A stretch of DNA of 64,000 nucleotides from Novisyntrophococcus fermenticellae (GCF_018866245.1 NZ_CP076458.1:2852001-2916000); one strand, 5' to 3'. Counted from the first letter of the stretch, positions 48,431 to 57,543 are shown. Translations and numbers: made by a program. The notes: generated by a model not told the origin, from the letters alone.

Positions 48431-49294
48431 TCACCCTTTCACCGCGCCTACCGTAACGCCTTCCAGGAAATATTTCTGAAGTGAGAAAAACAGAATAAAC
48501 ATGGGAAGCGCAGAGACTGTTGCACCCGCCATCATCGGTGCAAAGTAAGTTGTATTGGCAAAGCTGAAGTTTTTCAAGCCAACCTGAACCGTCTGCATGG
48601 CTTCTGAATTACAGACCAGGAAGGGCCAGAAAAAGGTGTTCCATTCTCCGAGAAACGTCATGATTGCCATAACGGAAAGTATAGTTTTTGAAAGCGGCAC
48701 AACAATTTTCCACACGATCATCGGCTGGCTGCATCCTTCGATTTTTGCCGATTCCATAATGGAGGTTGGCAGTGAGGTGAAAAATTGCTTTGCCAAAAAT
48801 ACGTTGTAACAGGTCACGAGGGTCGGTGCAACCAGAGCCATATAAGTATCCTGGATCTTCAAGACATTGACCACCAGAATATACAGCGGTACCTGAGTTA
48901 CCTGGTAAGGTACCATCATCGCTACCAGAAGCACAAAAAAGAATACCTTGCATCCGGGAAAGCGCAGCTTTGCAAATGCATATCCGGCCAGTGTTGCGAA
49001 AATCACATTGCTAATCGTAACCACAGAGGCTACCAGCAAAGAGTTCAGTATCCAGCGAAAGGAATGGGCACTGAAAGAAAAAAAGAACTTATAGGAATTC
49101 AGCGTAAATTGTTTTGGAATCAGCGAATAGCTGGCTCCGCCCGCTTCTGTCGGCGCTCCAAAGGAGGAGATTACCATATAATAGATAGGAAATAACGTAA
49201 CCAGAGCGATCGTAAGTAATACAGCTGCCAGAAGAAAATTCCGGATTGTTCCTTTATATTTTAGTTTTCCGTTATATTTTTTATATAATCCCAT
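48431..49294 (-). CDS. Sugar ABC transporter permease (MalG-type)
   Basis: A 287-residue inner-membrane permease with six membrane segments. The coupling (EAA) loop reads IMESAKIEGCSQPMIVWKIV. TLFPIYYMVISSF near the N-terminus and the short ALPMFILFFSLQKYFLEGVTVGAVKG end are typical of CUT1-family MalG-type proteins. It would form a heterodimer with the permease upstream. No ATPase gene is in the operon, so a shared MsmK-type ATPase must be encoded elsewhere. Confidence 0.93.
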   Translation of the reverse strand: MGLYKKYNGKLKYKGTIRNFLLAAVLLTIALVTLFPIYYMVISSFGAPTEAGGASYSLIPKQFTLNSYKFFFSFSAHSFRWILNSLLVASVVTISNVIFATLAGYAFAKLRFPGCKVFFFVLLVAMMVPYQVTQVPLYILVVNVLKIQDTYMALVAPTLVTCYNVFLAKQFFTSLPTSIMESAKIEGCSQPMIVWKIVVPLSKTILSVMAIMTFLGEWNTFFWPFLVCNSEAMQTVQVGLKNFSFANTTYFAPMMAGATVSALPMFILFFSLQKYFLEGVTVGAVKG

Positions 49295-49306
49295 CTTGCC
49301 CTCCTT

Positions 49307-50182
49307 TTAATATTCCACATCGCCGGAGCTAAGCTTAAACTGCAGCACCGCAAAAACTGCTATGATTGCGGCAAGAATCAAAGCCTGGGCACAGGCTTCA
49401 CCATATTCAAAATATGTAAATGCACGATTGAAAATCAGTAATCCTGCCATGGTCGTTGCATTATCCGGTCCCCCGCCTGTCATCAGATATGCATTTTGGA
49501 AGGATTGGAAACCATTGATTACGCCTGTAATGGTCAGAAAAACCGTAGTAGGTTTTACAATTGGCCATACGACATAACGTACTTTCTGAAAGAAGGTGGC
49601 TCCATCTATATCGGCCGCCTCATAATAGGTTGAATCAATTCCAAGCAATGCAGCGGTATAAATAATGATATTCTGTCCCAGACCTGCGAAAACGGCCATG
49701 ATGATCAGGGACAGCATTGCAGTTTTCTGGCTTCCAAGCCAGTTTTGGTTGGATAAGCCGAATACCTTAACCACATTATTCAACAATCCGGACGGAAGCG
49801 GATCATAAATCCATTTCCACACGAAGGATAATGCAACCCCTGACGCAATTGCCGGGAGATAAAAGGCTGCCTTAAATACTGACTGCAGTTTTTTCCGAAA
49901 TGGCAGAATCATAATAGAAATCATGAAGGATAACAGCATGGATACCGGTACCGTTATAATGGAGTATACAAGTGTATTTTTCAGAGCCTTATAGAATAAG
50001 CCATTTTTAAAAGTATTTATATAATTGTCCAACCCAACCCACTCCGAACCCAGTGGTCTATACTTCTGAAAACTGATAACAGCTGCAGAGATTACAGGAT
50101 ATAATGTAAACACAATAAATGTGCACAACGGAACCAGTATGAACACATATGCCCACATGGCTTCTTTCTTCATTTTCTTCAT
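49307..50182 (-). CDS. Sugar ABC transporter permease (MalF-type)
   Basis: A 291-residue permease with six predicted membrane helices, starting AYVFILVPLCTFIVFTLYPV. The coupling loop TYYEAADIDGATFFQKVRYV is of the CUT1 family. It lies 109 bases after the binding-protein gene, separated by a strong hairpin, and 12 bases before its partner permease. Confidence 0.93.
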   Translation of the reverse strand: MKKMKKEAMWAYVFILVPLCTFIVFTLYPVISAAVISFQKYRPLGSEWVGLDNYINTFKNGLFYKALKNTLVYSIITVPVSMLLSFMISIMILPFRKKLQSVFKAAFYLPAIASGVALSFVWKWIYDPLPSGLLNNVVKVFGLSNQNWLGSQKTAMLSLIIMAVFAGLGQNIIIYTAALLGIDSTYYEAADIDGATFFQKVRYVVWPIVKPTTVFLTITGVINGFQSFQNAYLMTGGGPDNATTMAGLLIFNRAFTYFEYGEACAQALILAAIIAVFAVLQFKLSSGDVEY

Positions 50183-50232
50183 TGTTCAGGATCCTCCCAT
50201 TCCATCAGGTACATCCGGCGATTTGCTTCGGA

Positions 50233-50259
50233 CATCCTGTAAGCAAAGCTTACAGGATG
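50233..50259 (-). promoter_or_regulatory. Stable hairpin between binding protein and permease genes
   Basis: CATCCTGTAAGC (50233-50244), three A, GCTTACAGGATG (50248-50259): a perfect 12-bp stem without a T run. Such hairpins commonly protect the abundant binding-protein mRNA from 3' decay, giving it more product than the permeases. That role is inferred. Confidence 0.65.
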
Positions 50260-50291
50260 CTCCTTCATCACTTTAGCATTTTGCCGGAAGC

Positions 50292-51734
50292 TTAAGATTC
50301 GTCTGATACACATCCTGCCTCACCAAAGGCCGCATGTCCTGCATCTACAATTGCCTGGTACATCTCTTCAGGAGTAACCTCTCCCGCCAGCAGCCCCTGG
50401 AATTTCGGCATAATGACTTCATCCTGAATCTTTATGGCCGCAGCCCCCTTGTCGGCCGGTATGTCCGGTCTCGCTTCTGCAATCTGTGTTGTAAGGCTTT
50501 CTACTGCTTTTGTATTATCTTCATTCTTATTTTCAATTGGAGGCAGTTTCTCATAAGCAGTACGTCCGCTTTCACAAACCGGCTTTAAATAAAGTTCCTG
50601 ACAAGTCTGTGCAGCACGCTCACTGCTGGCAAGGTAGTATGCAACCTTTGCAACGTTTTTCAGATGCTGTTCATCCGGATTCTTTTCCCCCGTAAGGCAG
50701 ATATACCCGTCCACTGCTCCCTGTGCCTGCTGATTTCCTCCTTCGAATACCGGTACCGGAAGCACTACATATTCCACAGGAATACTTCCCTCTACTGCAC
50801 TGCCGTCATTGTTCTTCAGCTTTTCAGTGTTTTCATAGGCGGACTTTTCAAAGGAAGACAATCCTTTTCCTGTGATCATGGTCTGCCCGGTAAGCATCAT
50901 ATTCCATCTTTTTCCTGCATCGATAGAGCCCAGTTCCTTTGGCATGGAACCATCGTCAATCAAGGCTCTCAAGTCCTCCAGAAATGTAAGCATCTGTTTG
51001 CTGGTATATGCATACTTTAAGTCCTTATCAAAGGCCTCAGGCATCCCTGCATTCTTAACAAAAATGCCAAAATAGTCCTTTGCTGTAACACCGGCACAGG
51101 CAAAGAGAAATCCGTAGGTTTTTATCTGGTCACCCTCTTTTACAACGCCCTTCTTTATGGCTTCCCGGAATTCATCATACGTCCATCCATCTTTTTGTAC
51201 TGCTTTCCAGTCAATTCCGGCAGTCTCCAGAAGTTCTCTGTTTCCTCCGATACACTGAATCTCACAGTAGGCCGGAAGACCATACAGTCCTTCTTGATTC
51301 TTAAAATAATTCAGAACATTTTCATCAAAATCATTTATTTGATCCTCTTCCAGATATTTTGAGATATCTACAGCCATATCCGTATCCAGATACTTTGTTA
51401 CTCCGCTGCTGCCGATAAAGGCAATATCCGGCGGTGATCCGGCATTTACCTGGACATCCAGTTTCTGAGTTACATCCTCCCAGCTTGCCGTTGTGACTTT
51501 AATTTCAATATCCGGATTCTCCTTATTAAAATCCTCAATGTAGGTGTTAATTTTATCCTGATAAGTAGCAGAAACCGGAGGCAGTAAAGCTGTTACCACG
51601 TCCTTTTTTCCTTCTGCAGCCGTACCGGAAGCGGATGAACTTCCCCCTTTGTCTGTTCCACCACAGCCTGCCGCCAATGATGAAAGTGTCATCACAGCCG
51701 CCATCCCCAATGCTGCCATTTTTTTTCTTTTCAT
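50292..51734 (-). CDS. Sugar-binding lipoprotein of the ABC importer
   Basis: A 480-residue extracellular solute-binding protein (family 1). The signal peptide is MKRKKMAALGMAAVMTL and the lipobox LAAGC places the lipidated cysteine at 24, followed by a Gly/Ser-rich linker. The mature part has the CUT1 pattern: IEDFNKENPDIEIKV, IAFIGSSGV and a typical C-terminal lobe. Given the MurR, MurQ, NagZ and NamZ neighbours, the ligand is probably a peptidoglycan-derived amino sugar or disaccharide; this is inference. Confidence 0.9.
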   Translation of the reverse strand: MKRKKMAALGMAAVMTLSSLAAGCGGTDKGGSSSASGTAAEGKKDVVTALLPPVSATYQDKINTYIEDFNKENPDIEIKVTTASWEDVTQKLDVQVNAGSPPDIAFIGSSGVTKYLDTDMAVDISKYLEEDQINDFDENVLNYFKNQEGLYGLPAYCEIQCIGGNRELLETAGIDWKAVQKDGWTYDEFREAIKKGVVKEGDQIKTYGFLFACAGVTAKDYFGIFVKNAGMPEAFDKDLKYAYTSKQMLTFLEDLRALIDDGSMPKELGSIDAGKRWNMMLTGQTMITGKGLSSFEKSAYENTEKLKNNDGSAVEGSIPVEYVVLPVPVFEGGNQQAQGAVDGYICLTGEKNPDEQHLKNVAKVAYYLASSERAAQTCQELYLKPVCESGRTAYEKLPPIENKNEDNTKAVESLTTQIAEARPDIPADKGAAAIKIQDEVIMPKFQGLLAGEVTPEEMYQAIVDAGHAAFGEAGCVSDES

Positions 51735-51755
51735 AGAATAAAACCCTCCTTTTTT

Positions 51756-52664
51756 TTATATGGTTAACCGCTTTGACACGGCAACTTTCACTTTTCCATC
51801 TGCCTGCTCAAGGCACTCCCTGGCAGTTTCTATATCGCAGCTCAAAAGCATCTTTGTAATTGCCAGCTTTGCTCCTCCTCCGGCTTCCCGCAAAGCGGTT
51901 TTGGCTTCTTTTCTTTCGCATCCCACTGCTTCCATCACAATATTCTCCGCCCGGGTTACAAGCTTCTTATTCGTCTGGCGCAAGTCCACCATCAGATTTT
52001 GATATACCTTTCCTATGCCAACCATACTGACTGTAGATATCATATTTAATACCATCTTTTCTGCAGTTCCCGCCTTTAATCTGGTGGAACCGGTCAGAAT
52101 CTCCGGACCCGTCAGAAGTTCTATCGCACAGTCTGCCTTCTCCGAAATCTTTGTATTCGAATTGCAGGATATCGCTACTGTCCTGCATCCCACCTCCTTT
52201 GCATATTGAAGTGCACCAATTACATAAGGTGTTCTGCCGCTGGCGGCCAGCCCTATCACAACATCATCGGCTGAAAGATGGATCCGCTTCAGATCTTCCC
52301 TCCCAAGCTCCGGATCGTCTTCCGCCCCCTCTTCTGCCTTTACAAATGCTCCTTCGCCTCCTGCAATTACACCTACCACCATGTCATAAGAGACTCCAAA
52401 GGTAGGGGGGCATTCCACTGCATCCAAAATACCAAGACGCCCGCTGGTGCCTGCTCCTATGTAAATGATTCTCCCATCCTTCTGCAGGCTTTCTGTTGTC
52501 CATTCTATGGCTCTTCCGATCTGTGGAAGCGCATCATGGACTGCATCCAGAACCTTCTGATCCTCCTTATTCATGATTGTTATAATTTCATAAGGAGACA
52601 TCTCATCCAGATTCATAGTGCTCGTATTTCTCTTTTCTGTTATCAGTCTTTCTAAATCTGCCAT
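51756..52664 (-). CDS. murQ: N-acetylmuramic acid 6-phosphate etherase
   Basis: Splits MurNAc-6-P into GlcNAc-6-P and D-lactate. The 302-residue protein is a clear MurQ: ITEKRNTSTMNLDEMSP at the N-terminus, SIS domain with YIGAGTSGRLGILDAVECPPTFG and GLAASGRTPYV, and GTAEKMVLNMISTVSM. It overlaps the murR stop by 13 bases. It is the firmest indication that the operon handles MurNAc. Confidence 0.98.
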   Translation of the reverse strand: MADLERLITEKRNTSTMNLDEMSPYEIITIMNKEDQKVLDAVHDALPQIGRAIEWTTESLQKDGRIIYIGAGTSGRLGILDAVECPPTFGVSYDMVVGVIAGGEGAFVKAEEGAEDDPELGREDLKRIHLSADDVVIGLAASGRTPYVIGALQYAKEVGCRTVAISCNSNTKISEKADCAIELLTGPEILTGSTRLKAGTAEKMVLNMISTVSMVGIGKVYQNLMVDLRQTNKKLVTRAENIVMEAVGCERKEAKTALREAGGGAKLAITKMLLSCDIETARECLEQADGKVKVAVSKRLTI

Positions 52665-53530
52665 CGAATCTCTCCCTCATGATTGGTTTTCTCCTCTTTG
52701 GAGATATAGGTCTTTCTAAGACTGTCCATGCAAGTCTCATAGTTTTTCTGGACATATGCCACATACAGCATGTCAATGACTGCCAATTGCGAGAGTCTGG
52801 AACCTAATTTTCCGGTTCGGAACTCGAACTCGGTTGCTGTGACATATAGATTATAGTCGGAGATTTTAGATAATGGTGACTCATGATAACAAGTAATGGC
52901 AATAATCGGGACCCCGGCATCTTTTAAAATTTCCGCACATTCCACCATTTCCCTTGTCATCCCTGAATAGCTGATAATAATTGCCGCATCCCCACTGGTC
53001 ATATTCTTCGCCTGAACCAACTGTGCATGAAAATCCTCATTCACCAGGCATACCTTATTGACCCGCATGAACTTCAGACAGGCATCCTTTGCCACCAGTA
53101 AAGATGCGCCCATCCCGAAAATTGAAATCTTTCCTGCCGCCTGTAATATGGATACGCTTTCTTCCAGCACTTCCACATCAATCAGGCTTTTTGTATCTTC
53201 CAGGGAAACAATACTCTTATAAATAATTTTATTCACAAGTTGTTCTGTAGAATCCTCTTTGCTGATTTCACAATTTTTATCCCCTATGACTTCTTTGCGC
53301 ATTGCGTTTTCATACATGAGGGATTTTTGGAAATCCTTATAATGCTCAAAGCCCGTCTTCCTGCAGAGTCTGGTAATTGTGGAAGGTGAAGCGTAAACCT
53401 CTTTTGCCAGTTCACGGACACCCATCTCCGCCGCCTTCTCCGGATTTGCTAACAGATATCGGATGATGCCTTTCTCTGTATTACTGGCATTGGGCAAAAA
53501 CTCGCGAAACTTGACAATGACACTTTTCAT
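52652..53530 (-). CDS. murR: MurR/RpiR family transcriptional regulator
   Basis: A 292-residue regulator with an N-terminal RpiR-type helix-turn-helix (about 1-77; AAEMGVRELAKEVYASPSTI) and a C-terminal SIS sugar-phosphate-binding domain (about 120-260; ISIFGMGASLLVAKDA, AIIISYSGMTREM). E. coli MurR is released from DNA by MurNAc-6-P. It heads the twelve-gene operon and probably controls it. GGGGGG precedes the ATG. Confidence 0.92.
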   Translation of the reverse strand: MKSVIVKFREFLPNASNTEKGIIRYLLANPEKAAEMGVRELAKEVYASPSTITRLCRKTGFEHYKDFQKSLMYENAMRKEVIGDKNCEISKEDSTEQLVNKIIYKSIVSLEDTKSLIDVEVLEESVSILQAAGKISIFGMGASLLVAKDACLKFMRVNKVCLVNEDFHAQLVQAKNMTSGDAAIIISYSGMTREMVECAEILKDAGVPIIAITCYHESPLSKISDYNLYVTATEFEFRTGKLGSRLSQLAVIDMLYVAYVQKNYETCMDSLRKTYISKEEKTNHEGEIRWQI

Positions 53531-53644
53531 AGTCCCCCCTCTTCCTGGAACGTGCCTGAGAAGTTATTTCTGCAAGCTGCAGACACTTATCCATTGTATA
53601 TTTTGTATGTTTTTTTATATATCTATATCTCCTGTGTGGTTACT

Positions 53645-53673
53645 ATTATATTATTCAGAAACACTTTCGTCTA
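53645..53673 (-). promoter_or_regulatory. Probable promoter of the murR amino-sugar operon
   Basis: TAGACG (53668-53673), 17 bases, consensus TATAAT (53645-53650) on the minus strand, leaving a leader of about 110 bases. The rest of the gap at 53531-53760 is A/T-rich with no clear operator that I can define. Confidence 0.5.
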
Positions 53674-53766
53674 CTACTCTCTCTATTTATGATACTTTGT
53701 TTCATATATTGAATGCATTATCTGGAATTTTAGATTTTTATGAAAGCATTGATATCTGCAACAGAA

Positions 53767-53814
53767 AGAAGAGGCTGCTATATAAGGAATTCTTCCCATA
53801 TAGCAGCCTCTTCT
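53767..53814 (-). terminator. Terminator of the ctpA-side M18 gene
   Basis: AAGAAGAGGCTGCTATAT (53767-53784) and ATATAGCAGCCTCTTCTT (53797-53814) form a perfect 18-bp stem just after the aminopeptidase stop, followed by CTTTCTG on the minus strand. Confidence 0.85.
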
Positions 53815-53821
53815 TTCTTAA

Positions 53822-55153
53822 CTATTCTTCTGTTTCATCATCCATTTTGACCTTATAGATATGATCTTTCACGATTTCAATATCTGAACTATAGAACGTC
53901 CTTGCAGCCTTAATCAGATGCTCCGTATCCTTCACTCCGGCTGTTTCATATGGGGAGTGCATCGCCAGCTGGGGCAGGCCTATATCTGCCATAGGTAAGG
54001 ATACCTGTCCATTCGAAATATTGCCCAGTGTCGAGCCTCCCGGTATATCCGAACGGTTAACATAAACCTGACAGGGTACCTGCGCATGCGCGCAGATTGT
54101 TCTGAAAACTGCTGAACTGATACCATCCGTTGTATACTTTTGGTTCGCATTAAACTTCAGTACAATTCCCCCATTGATATAAGGACGGTTGCCGGGATCC
54201 GTTTTATCCTGATAGTTCGGATGTACGCTATGTGCATTGTCTGCTGAAAGCATAAAACTGGATGCAAGTGCGCGCAGATAGCTTGCCCTGTCTAATCCCA
54301 TACCATCAGAAATCCGTTCCAGTGTATCTTTCAAGAAAGTGGATGCCGCTCCCTGCCGGGTCAGACTCCCCACTTCTTCGTTATCCAAAACGCAGTGCAT
54401 CATCACATGCTTCCGGTTCCGGCTCACCAGAAAGCCCTTTAAAGAGGAAAATGCACACTGAAGATCATCCAGTCTGGCGCTGGAAATAAATTCCTCCTTC
54501 GCTCCCCATATACTCCCTTTCATCCTGTTATAAAGATAAATGTCCATTCCCAGAACATGTTCCGGTGATACCCCGGCCTGCTCACTCAGGATTTTCATCA
54601 AAGAGCCTTTGGTCCCCTCACCGCCAAATAACGGAAGCATATCATTCTGAGGATTATATGCGTATCCATCATTGACTTCTCTATTCATGTGAATTGCCAG
54701 ACTCGGAATCTGAACGAGATCCCTGTCTACCTTGACCAGCCGGGATACAATCTGATCTTCTTCCCGGAACAGGAGTCTTCCCGCAAGTGATAACGGTCTG
54801 TCAAACCAGGGAGCCATCAACATTCCCCCATATTTCTCCACATTCAGCTTAACAAAATGACCCTCTGCCTCGATCTCGGGATTTTCTTTTAATTTAAAGG
54901 TGGGAGAATCACTATGGCTGGCCATAATCTGAAAACTTTTCATCTCCTCTGACGGAATTGTAAATGCAATCAGAGACGATCCATTGCGCGTCACGTAATA
55001 CTTTCCATCTGGTTTGAGATTCCATAGCTCTTCCTCGTATAGATGTTTAAATCCTGCTTCCTCAAGCTCCAGTGCCATACTTTCAACTGCATGAAAACTG
55101 GTAGGACTTTTCTCTATAAAGCTTAAAAGTTCTTCTGCAGTATATTTATTCAT
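53822..55153 (-). CDS. M18 family aspartyl aminopeptidase
   Basis: A 443-residue dinuclear zinc aminopeptidase of the M18 family, probably a cytoplasmic dodecamer removing N-terminal Asp or Glu. Metal and catalytic segments: ASHSDSPTF (first His, about 83), ARLDDLQCAF, DNEEVGS and the late QLAMHSPYETAG. SADNAHSVHPNY is the family signature. It overlaps the degV stop by four bases. Confidence 0.93.
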   Translation of the reverse strand: MNKYTAEELLSFIEKSPTSFHAVESMALELEEAGFKHLYEEELWNLKPDGKYYVTRNGSSLIAFTIPSEEMKSFQIMASHSDSPTFKLKENPEIEAEGHFVKLNVEKYGGMLMAPWFDRPLSLAGRLLFREEDQIVSRLVKVDRDLVQIPSLAIHMNREVNDGYAYNPQNDMLPLFGGEGTKGSLMKILSEQAGVSPEHVLGMDIYLYNRMKGSIWGAKEEFISSARLDDLQCAFSSLKGFLVSRNRKHVMMHCVLDNEEVGSLTRQGAASTFLKDTLERISDGMGLDRASYLRALASSFMLSADNAHSVHPNYQDKTDPGNRPYINGGIVLKFNANQKYTTDGISSAVFRTICAHAQVPCQVYVNRSDIPGGSTLGNISNGQVSLPMADIGLPQLAMHSPYETAGVKDTEHLIKAARTFYSSDIEIVKDHIYKVKMDDETEE

Positions 55154-56022
55154 CGCCTGTCCCCCATAAAAAATAAAGCGACTGTTCCCGGGCCTGCATG
55201 TGCACCTATCGTTGATCCAATTGTATTTAACATAACCGACTTCACCGATGGGTATCGGCTCTTTACCAGTTCCGCAACGTAGGAGGCATCCTCTTCACAA
55301 TCTCCATGACTGATATAGATGGTATCATTCTTATCTCTGTAACTGCCGACCCGTTCTTCCATCATGTCCACAAGGTTATTAAGAGCTTTCCTTCGTCCCC
55401 TTGCCTTGCTTAGAAGAAGCAGATGCCCTTCATCATCCACATGGAGCATAGGCTTTATATTAATCATCGTGCCAAGAACTGCGCTTACCCTGGACACACG
55501 CCCGCCTCTGTGGAGGTGCATCAAATCATCCACGGTGAATACATGGCAGAGATTCAATTTATGCTCTTCCAGCCACCTGGCCGTTTCATCCAGGCTGCTG
55601 CCCCGCTCCTTTTTTTCCAAAACCTTCTGAAGAATCAGGCCCTGCCCCATGGAAGCACACAGCGTATCAATGACAATGATTTTATACTCCGGGTTTTTTT
55701 CCATCAATTCTTCAGCCGCCAGTCTGCAGCTGTTATAGGTACCGCTTAAGCCAGAAGAAAATGAAACATGCAGGATCTCCTTTCCGGCATCCAAAATCGG
55801 CTGCCAGGTCTTTTTTGCATCCTCCGTATTTACCTGGGAAGTCGTTGGCATAGAACCACTTCTCATACGGACATAGAATTCTTTTTGATCAATATCATGT
55901 TCCTTATTATAGACCCTGCCGTCCAGTGTACAGGGAAGGTACATAAATTCCACATCATGTTCTTTATAATATTCGTATGGCATATCACACGTATTTTCAG
56001 TTGTAATCATATATTGCTTCAT
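55150..56022 (-). CDS. DegV family fatty-acid-binding protein
   Basis: A 290-residue DegV protein. These bind a fatty acid and, as FakB, present it to the kinase FakA for phosphorylation. The N-terminal lobe has TTENTCDMPYEYY and the conserved MRSGSMPTTSQV; LHVSFSSGLSGTYNSC carries the ligand-binding Ser. The C-terminal lobe contains HGDCEEDASYVAEL and IGAHAGPGTVALFF, which contacts the fatty-acid head group. The start at 56022 follows GGAGGG about 11 bases upstream. No fakA in view. Confidence 0.92.
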   Translation of the reverse strand: MKQYMITTENTCDMPYEYYKEHDVEFMYLPCTLDGRVYNKEHDIDQKEFYVRMRSGSMPTTSQVNTEDAKKTWQPILDAGKEILHVSFSSGLSGTYNSCRLAAEELMEKNPEYKIIVIDTLCASMGQGLILQKVLEKKERGSSLDETARWLEEHKLNLCHVFTVDDLMHLHRGGRVSRVSAVLGTMINIKPMLHVDDEGHLLLLSKARGRRKALNNLVDMMEERVGSYRDKNDTIYISHGDCEEDASYVAELVKSRYPSVKSVMLNTIGSTIGAHAGPGTVALFFMGDRR

Positions 56023-56071
56023 AAGCTCTGTCTCCCTCCTTTGTGTGAACGATGGTATCATTCATATGCTT

Positions 56072-56100
56072 AGAATACCACAGGAAATCATCCCCTGCAA
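56072..56100 (-). promoter_or_regulatory. Promoter of degV, overlapped by a dyad
   Basis: TTGCAG (56095-56100), 17 bases, TATTCT (56072-56077) on the minus strand. A perfect dyad CAGGAAATC (56080-56088)/GATTTCCTG (56102-56110) overlaps the spacer and -35 box and could be an operator. Confidence 0.55.
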
Positions 56101-56117
56101 CGATTTCCTGTTGAGAA

Positions 56118-57290
56118 CTAATGAAGCAATATCTCTTTTGCTTTATTGAGTTGAACATCTTCCTCTGAATCATCCGGCATGTCGATCTCCACATCCGGCG
56201 TAATTCCCTTCCCATTGATATTATTACCTTTTGGTGTAAAGTAATGGGAAACAGTCAATTTTACTGCGCCTCCATTCTTTAGCTGGTAGGTGTCCTGCAC
56301 CACCCCTTTCCCATAGGTAACAGTGCCTACAATTGTACCTGTTCCATAATCCTGTACCGCTCCGGCAAAAATCTCTGAAGCACTGGCAGAACTGCTGTTA
56401 ACCAAAACAGCCAGCGGAATACTAATCGGCGATTTCCCATCACAATTCTGTTCGCTTCTGTTCCCGTACTTGTCTTCTGTATAGACAATAAGCCCTTTCG
56501 GGAGAATCTCTCTTAAGGTATCACACACACCGGACACCAGGCCGCCTGGATTGCTTCTTAAATCAATAATCAGCCTGTTCATCCCCTGATCCTGTAATTT
56601 TCCGTATGCGTCCTTGAACTGTTCAGCTGTCACTCCGGTAAATTCCGATATCCTGATATAACCGATCTGATTCTCCAGCATCTTTCCCGTGACCGAAATC
56701 GCTTCTACCTCTTCGATTGTCACATCTACCGTATATGGCTGATCCCCCCTTTCCAATGTCATGGACACTGTCTCTCCTTCTTTCGTATCCTTTATCAAAT
56801 CTACGACCTCATTTGTAGACATGGAGGAAACCGGCTTATCTCCCACCTTCAAAAGGATATCTCCAGGCTTTATTCCAGCTTTGGCTGCGGGCGTATTCTC
56901 ATAGCAGGACTCAATAAGAATTCTTCCCTGGCTGTCCTGGTAGATAGCCACACCTATTCCGGAATAATGTCCATTCGTAGACTGCATAATCTTCTCAAAC
57001 TGTTCCTGCGTATAGTAAGTAGAGTACTTGTCGCCCAGACCGGTAACCAGGCCTGCGCACATATAATCGGTCATTTTTTTATTGTCGACCTCACCAAGAT
57101 ATACATCTTCAATCAATTCATAGATGTCTGCAACTTTTGTCCTGGCACCAAGCTCTGTGGGGTTCATCTCCTTACCCATCACATAGTCCCGGTTTTTCAC
57201 CAGGAACAATATACACATAATCCCAAGGGTAAATAGAATTCCAAACAGAAATCCCTTCAATCCGCTGTATGATTTCTTATTATCGTCCAT
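56118..57290 (-). CDS. S41 carboxyl-terminal processing protease (CtpA-like)
   Basis: A 390-residue secreted or membrane-anchored serine protease. One membrane segment near residues 15-35 is followed by the N-terminal helical part, a PDZ domain (about 100-185; GIGVAIYQD, IKPGDILLKVGD) and the S41 domain. Catalytic Ser is in LVNSSSASASEIFAGA and Lys in TVTYGKGVVQ. I use the ATG at 57290, which has GGAGA seven bases upstream. Such proteases often sit beside ftsEX and trim wall hydrolases; here ftsX lies 250 bases upstream. Confidence 0.93.
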   Translation of the reverse strand: MDDNKKSYSGLKGFLFGILFTLGIMCILFLVKNRDYVMGKEMNPTELGARTKVADIYELIEDVYLGEVDNKKMTDYMCAGLVTGLGDKYSTYYTQEQFEKIMQSTNGHYSGIGVAIYQDSQGRILIESCYENTPAAKAGIKPGDILLKVGDKPVSSMSTNEVVDLIKDTKEGETVSMTLERGDQPYTVDVTIEEVEAISVTGKMLENQIGYIRISEFTGVTAEQFKDAYGKLQDQGMNRLIIDLRSNPGGLVSGVCDTLREILPKGLIVYTEDKYGNRSEQNCDGKSPISIPLAVLVNSSSASASEIFAGAVQDYGTGTIVGTVTYGKGVVQDTYQLKNGGAVKLTVSHYFTPKGNNINGKGITPDVEIDMPDDSEEDVQLNKAKEILLH

Positions 57291-57346
57291 CTTCATTCTC
57301 CATAATCACTTTCAGCCTATGCATGCTGCTCAGCGCGTACAGGCAG

Positions 57347-57543
57347 ATGTGAACTTTTATTTTCACATACAGAAAGCCTGCCACTGGCAGCTTTCCCTGC
57401 ATACTTTGGTATGAATGAATGAGCTGCCATCAATTCGGATGAATTGAGACAGCTCACTTAAATACCAAGGTATGCAAGCATGAAACGCATGACCTTTTGA
57501 CCTTTATGATACCACGGATTGCTGCGCACTTCGTAGTATCATA
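57347..57543. repeat. Cluster of four hairpins between ftsX and ctpA
   Basis: Four inverted repeats fill this gap: ATGTGAA/TTCACAT (57347-57368); GAAAG-CTGCC/GGCAG-CTTTC (57372-57395); GCATACTTTGGTAT/ATACCAAGGTATGC (57399-57475, one mismatch) with GAGCTG/CAGCTC and CAATTC/GAATTG nested inside; and TATGATAC/GTATCATA (57505-57543), overlapping the ftsX stop. None has a T run. I see no gene here. Confidence 0.75.

Noticed and set aside
53741-53754. A cre-like sequence TGAAAGCATTGATA upstream of murR
   Set aside because: It departs from the CcpA consensus at the central CG and one outer position, so it is too weak to call.
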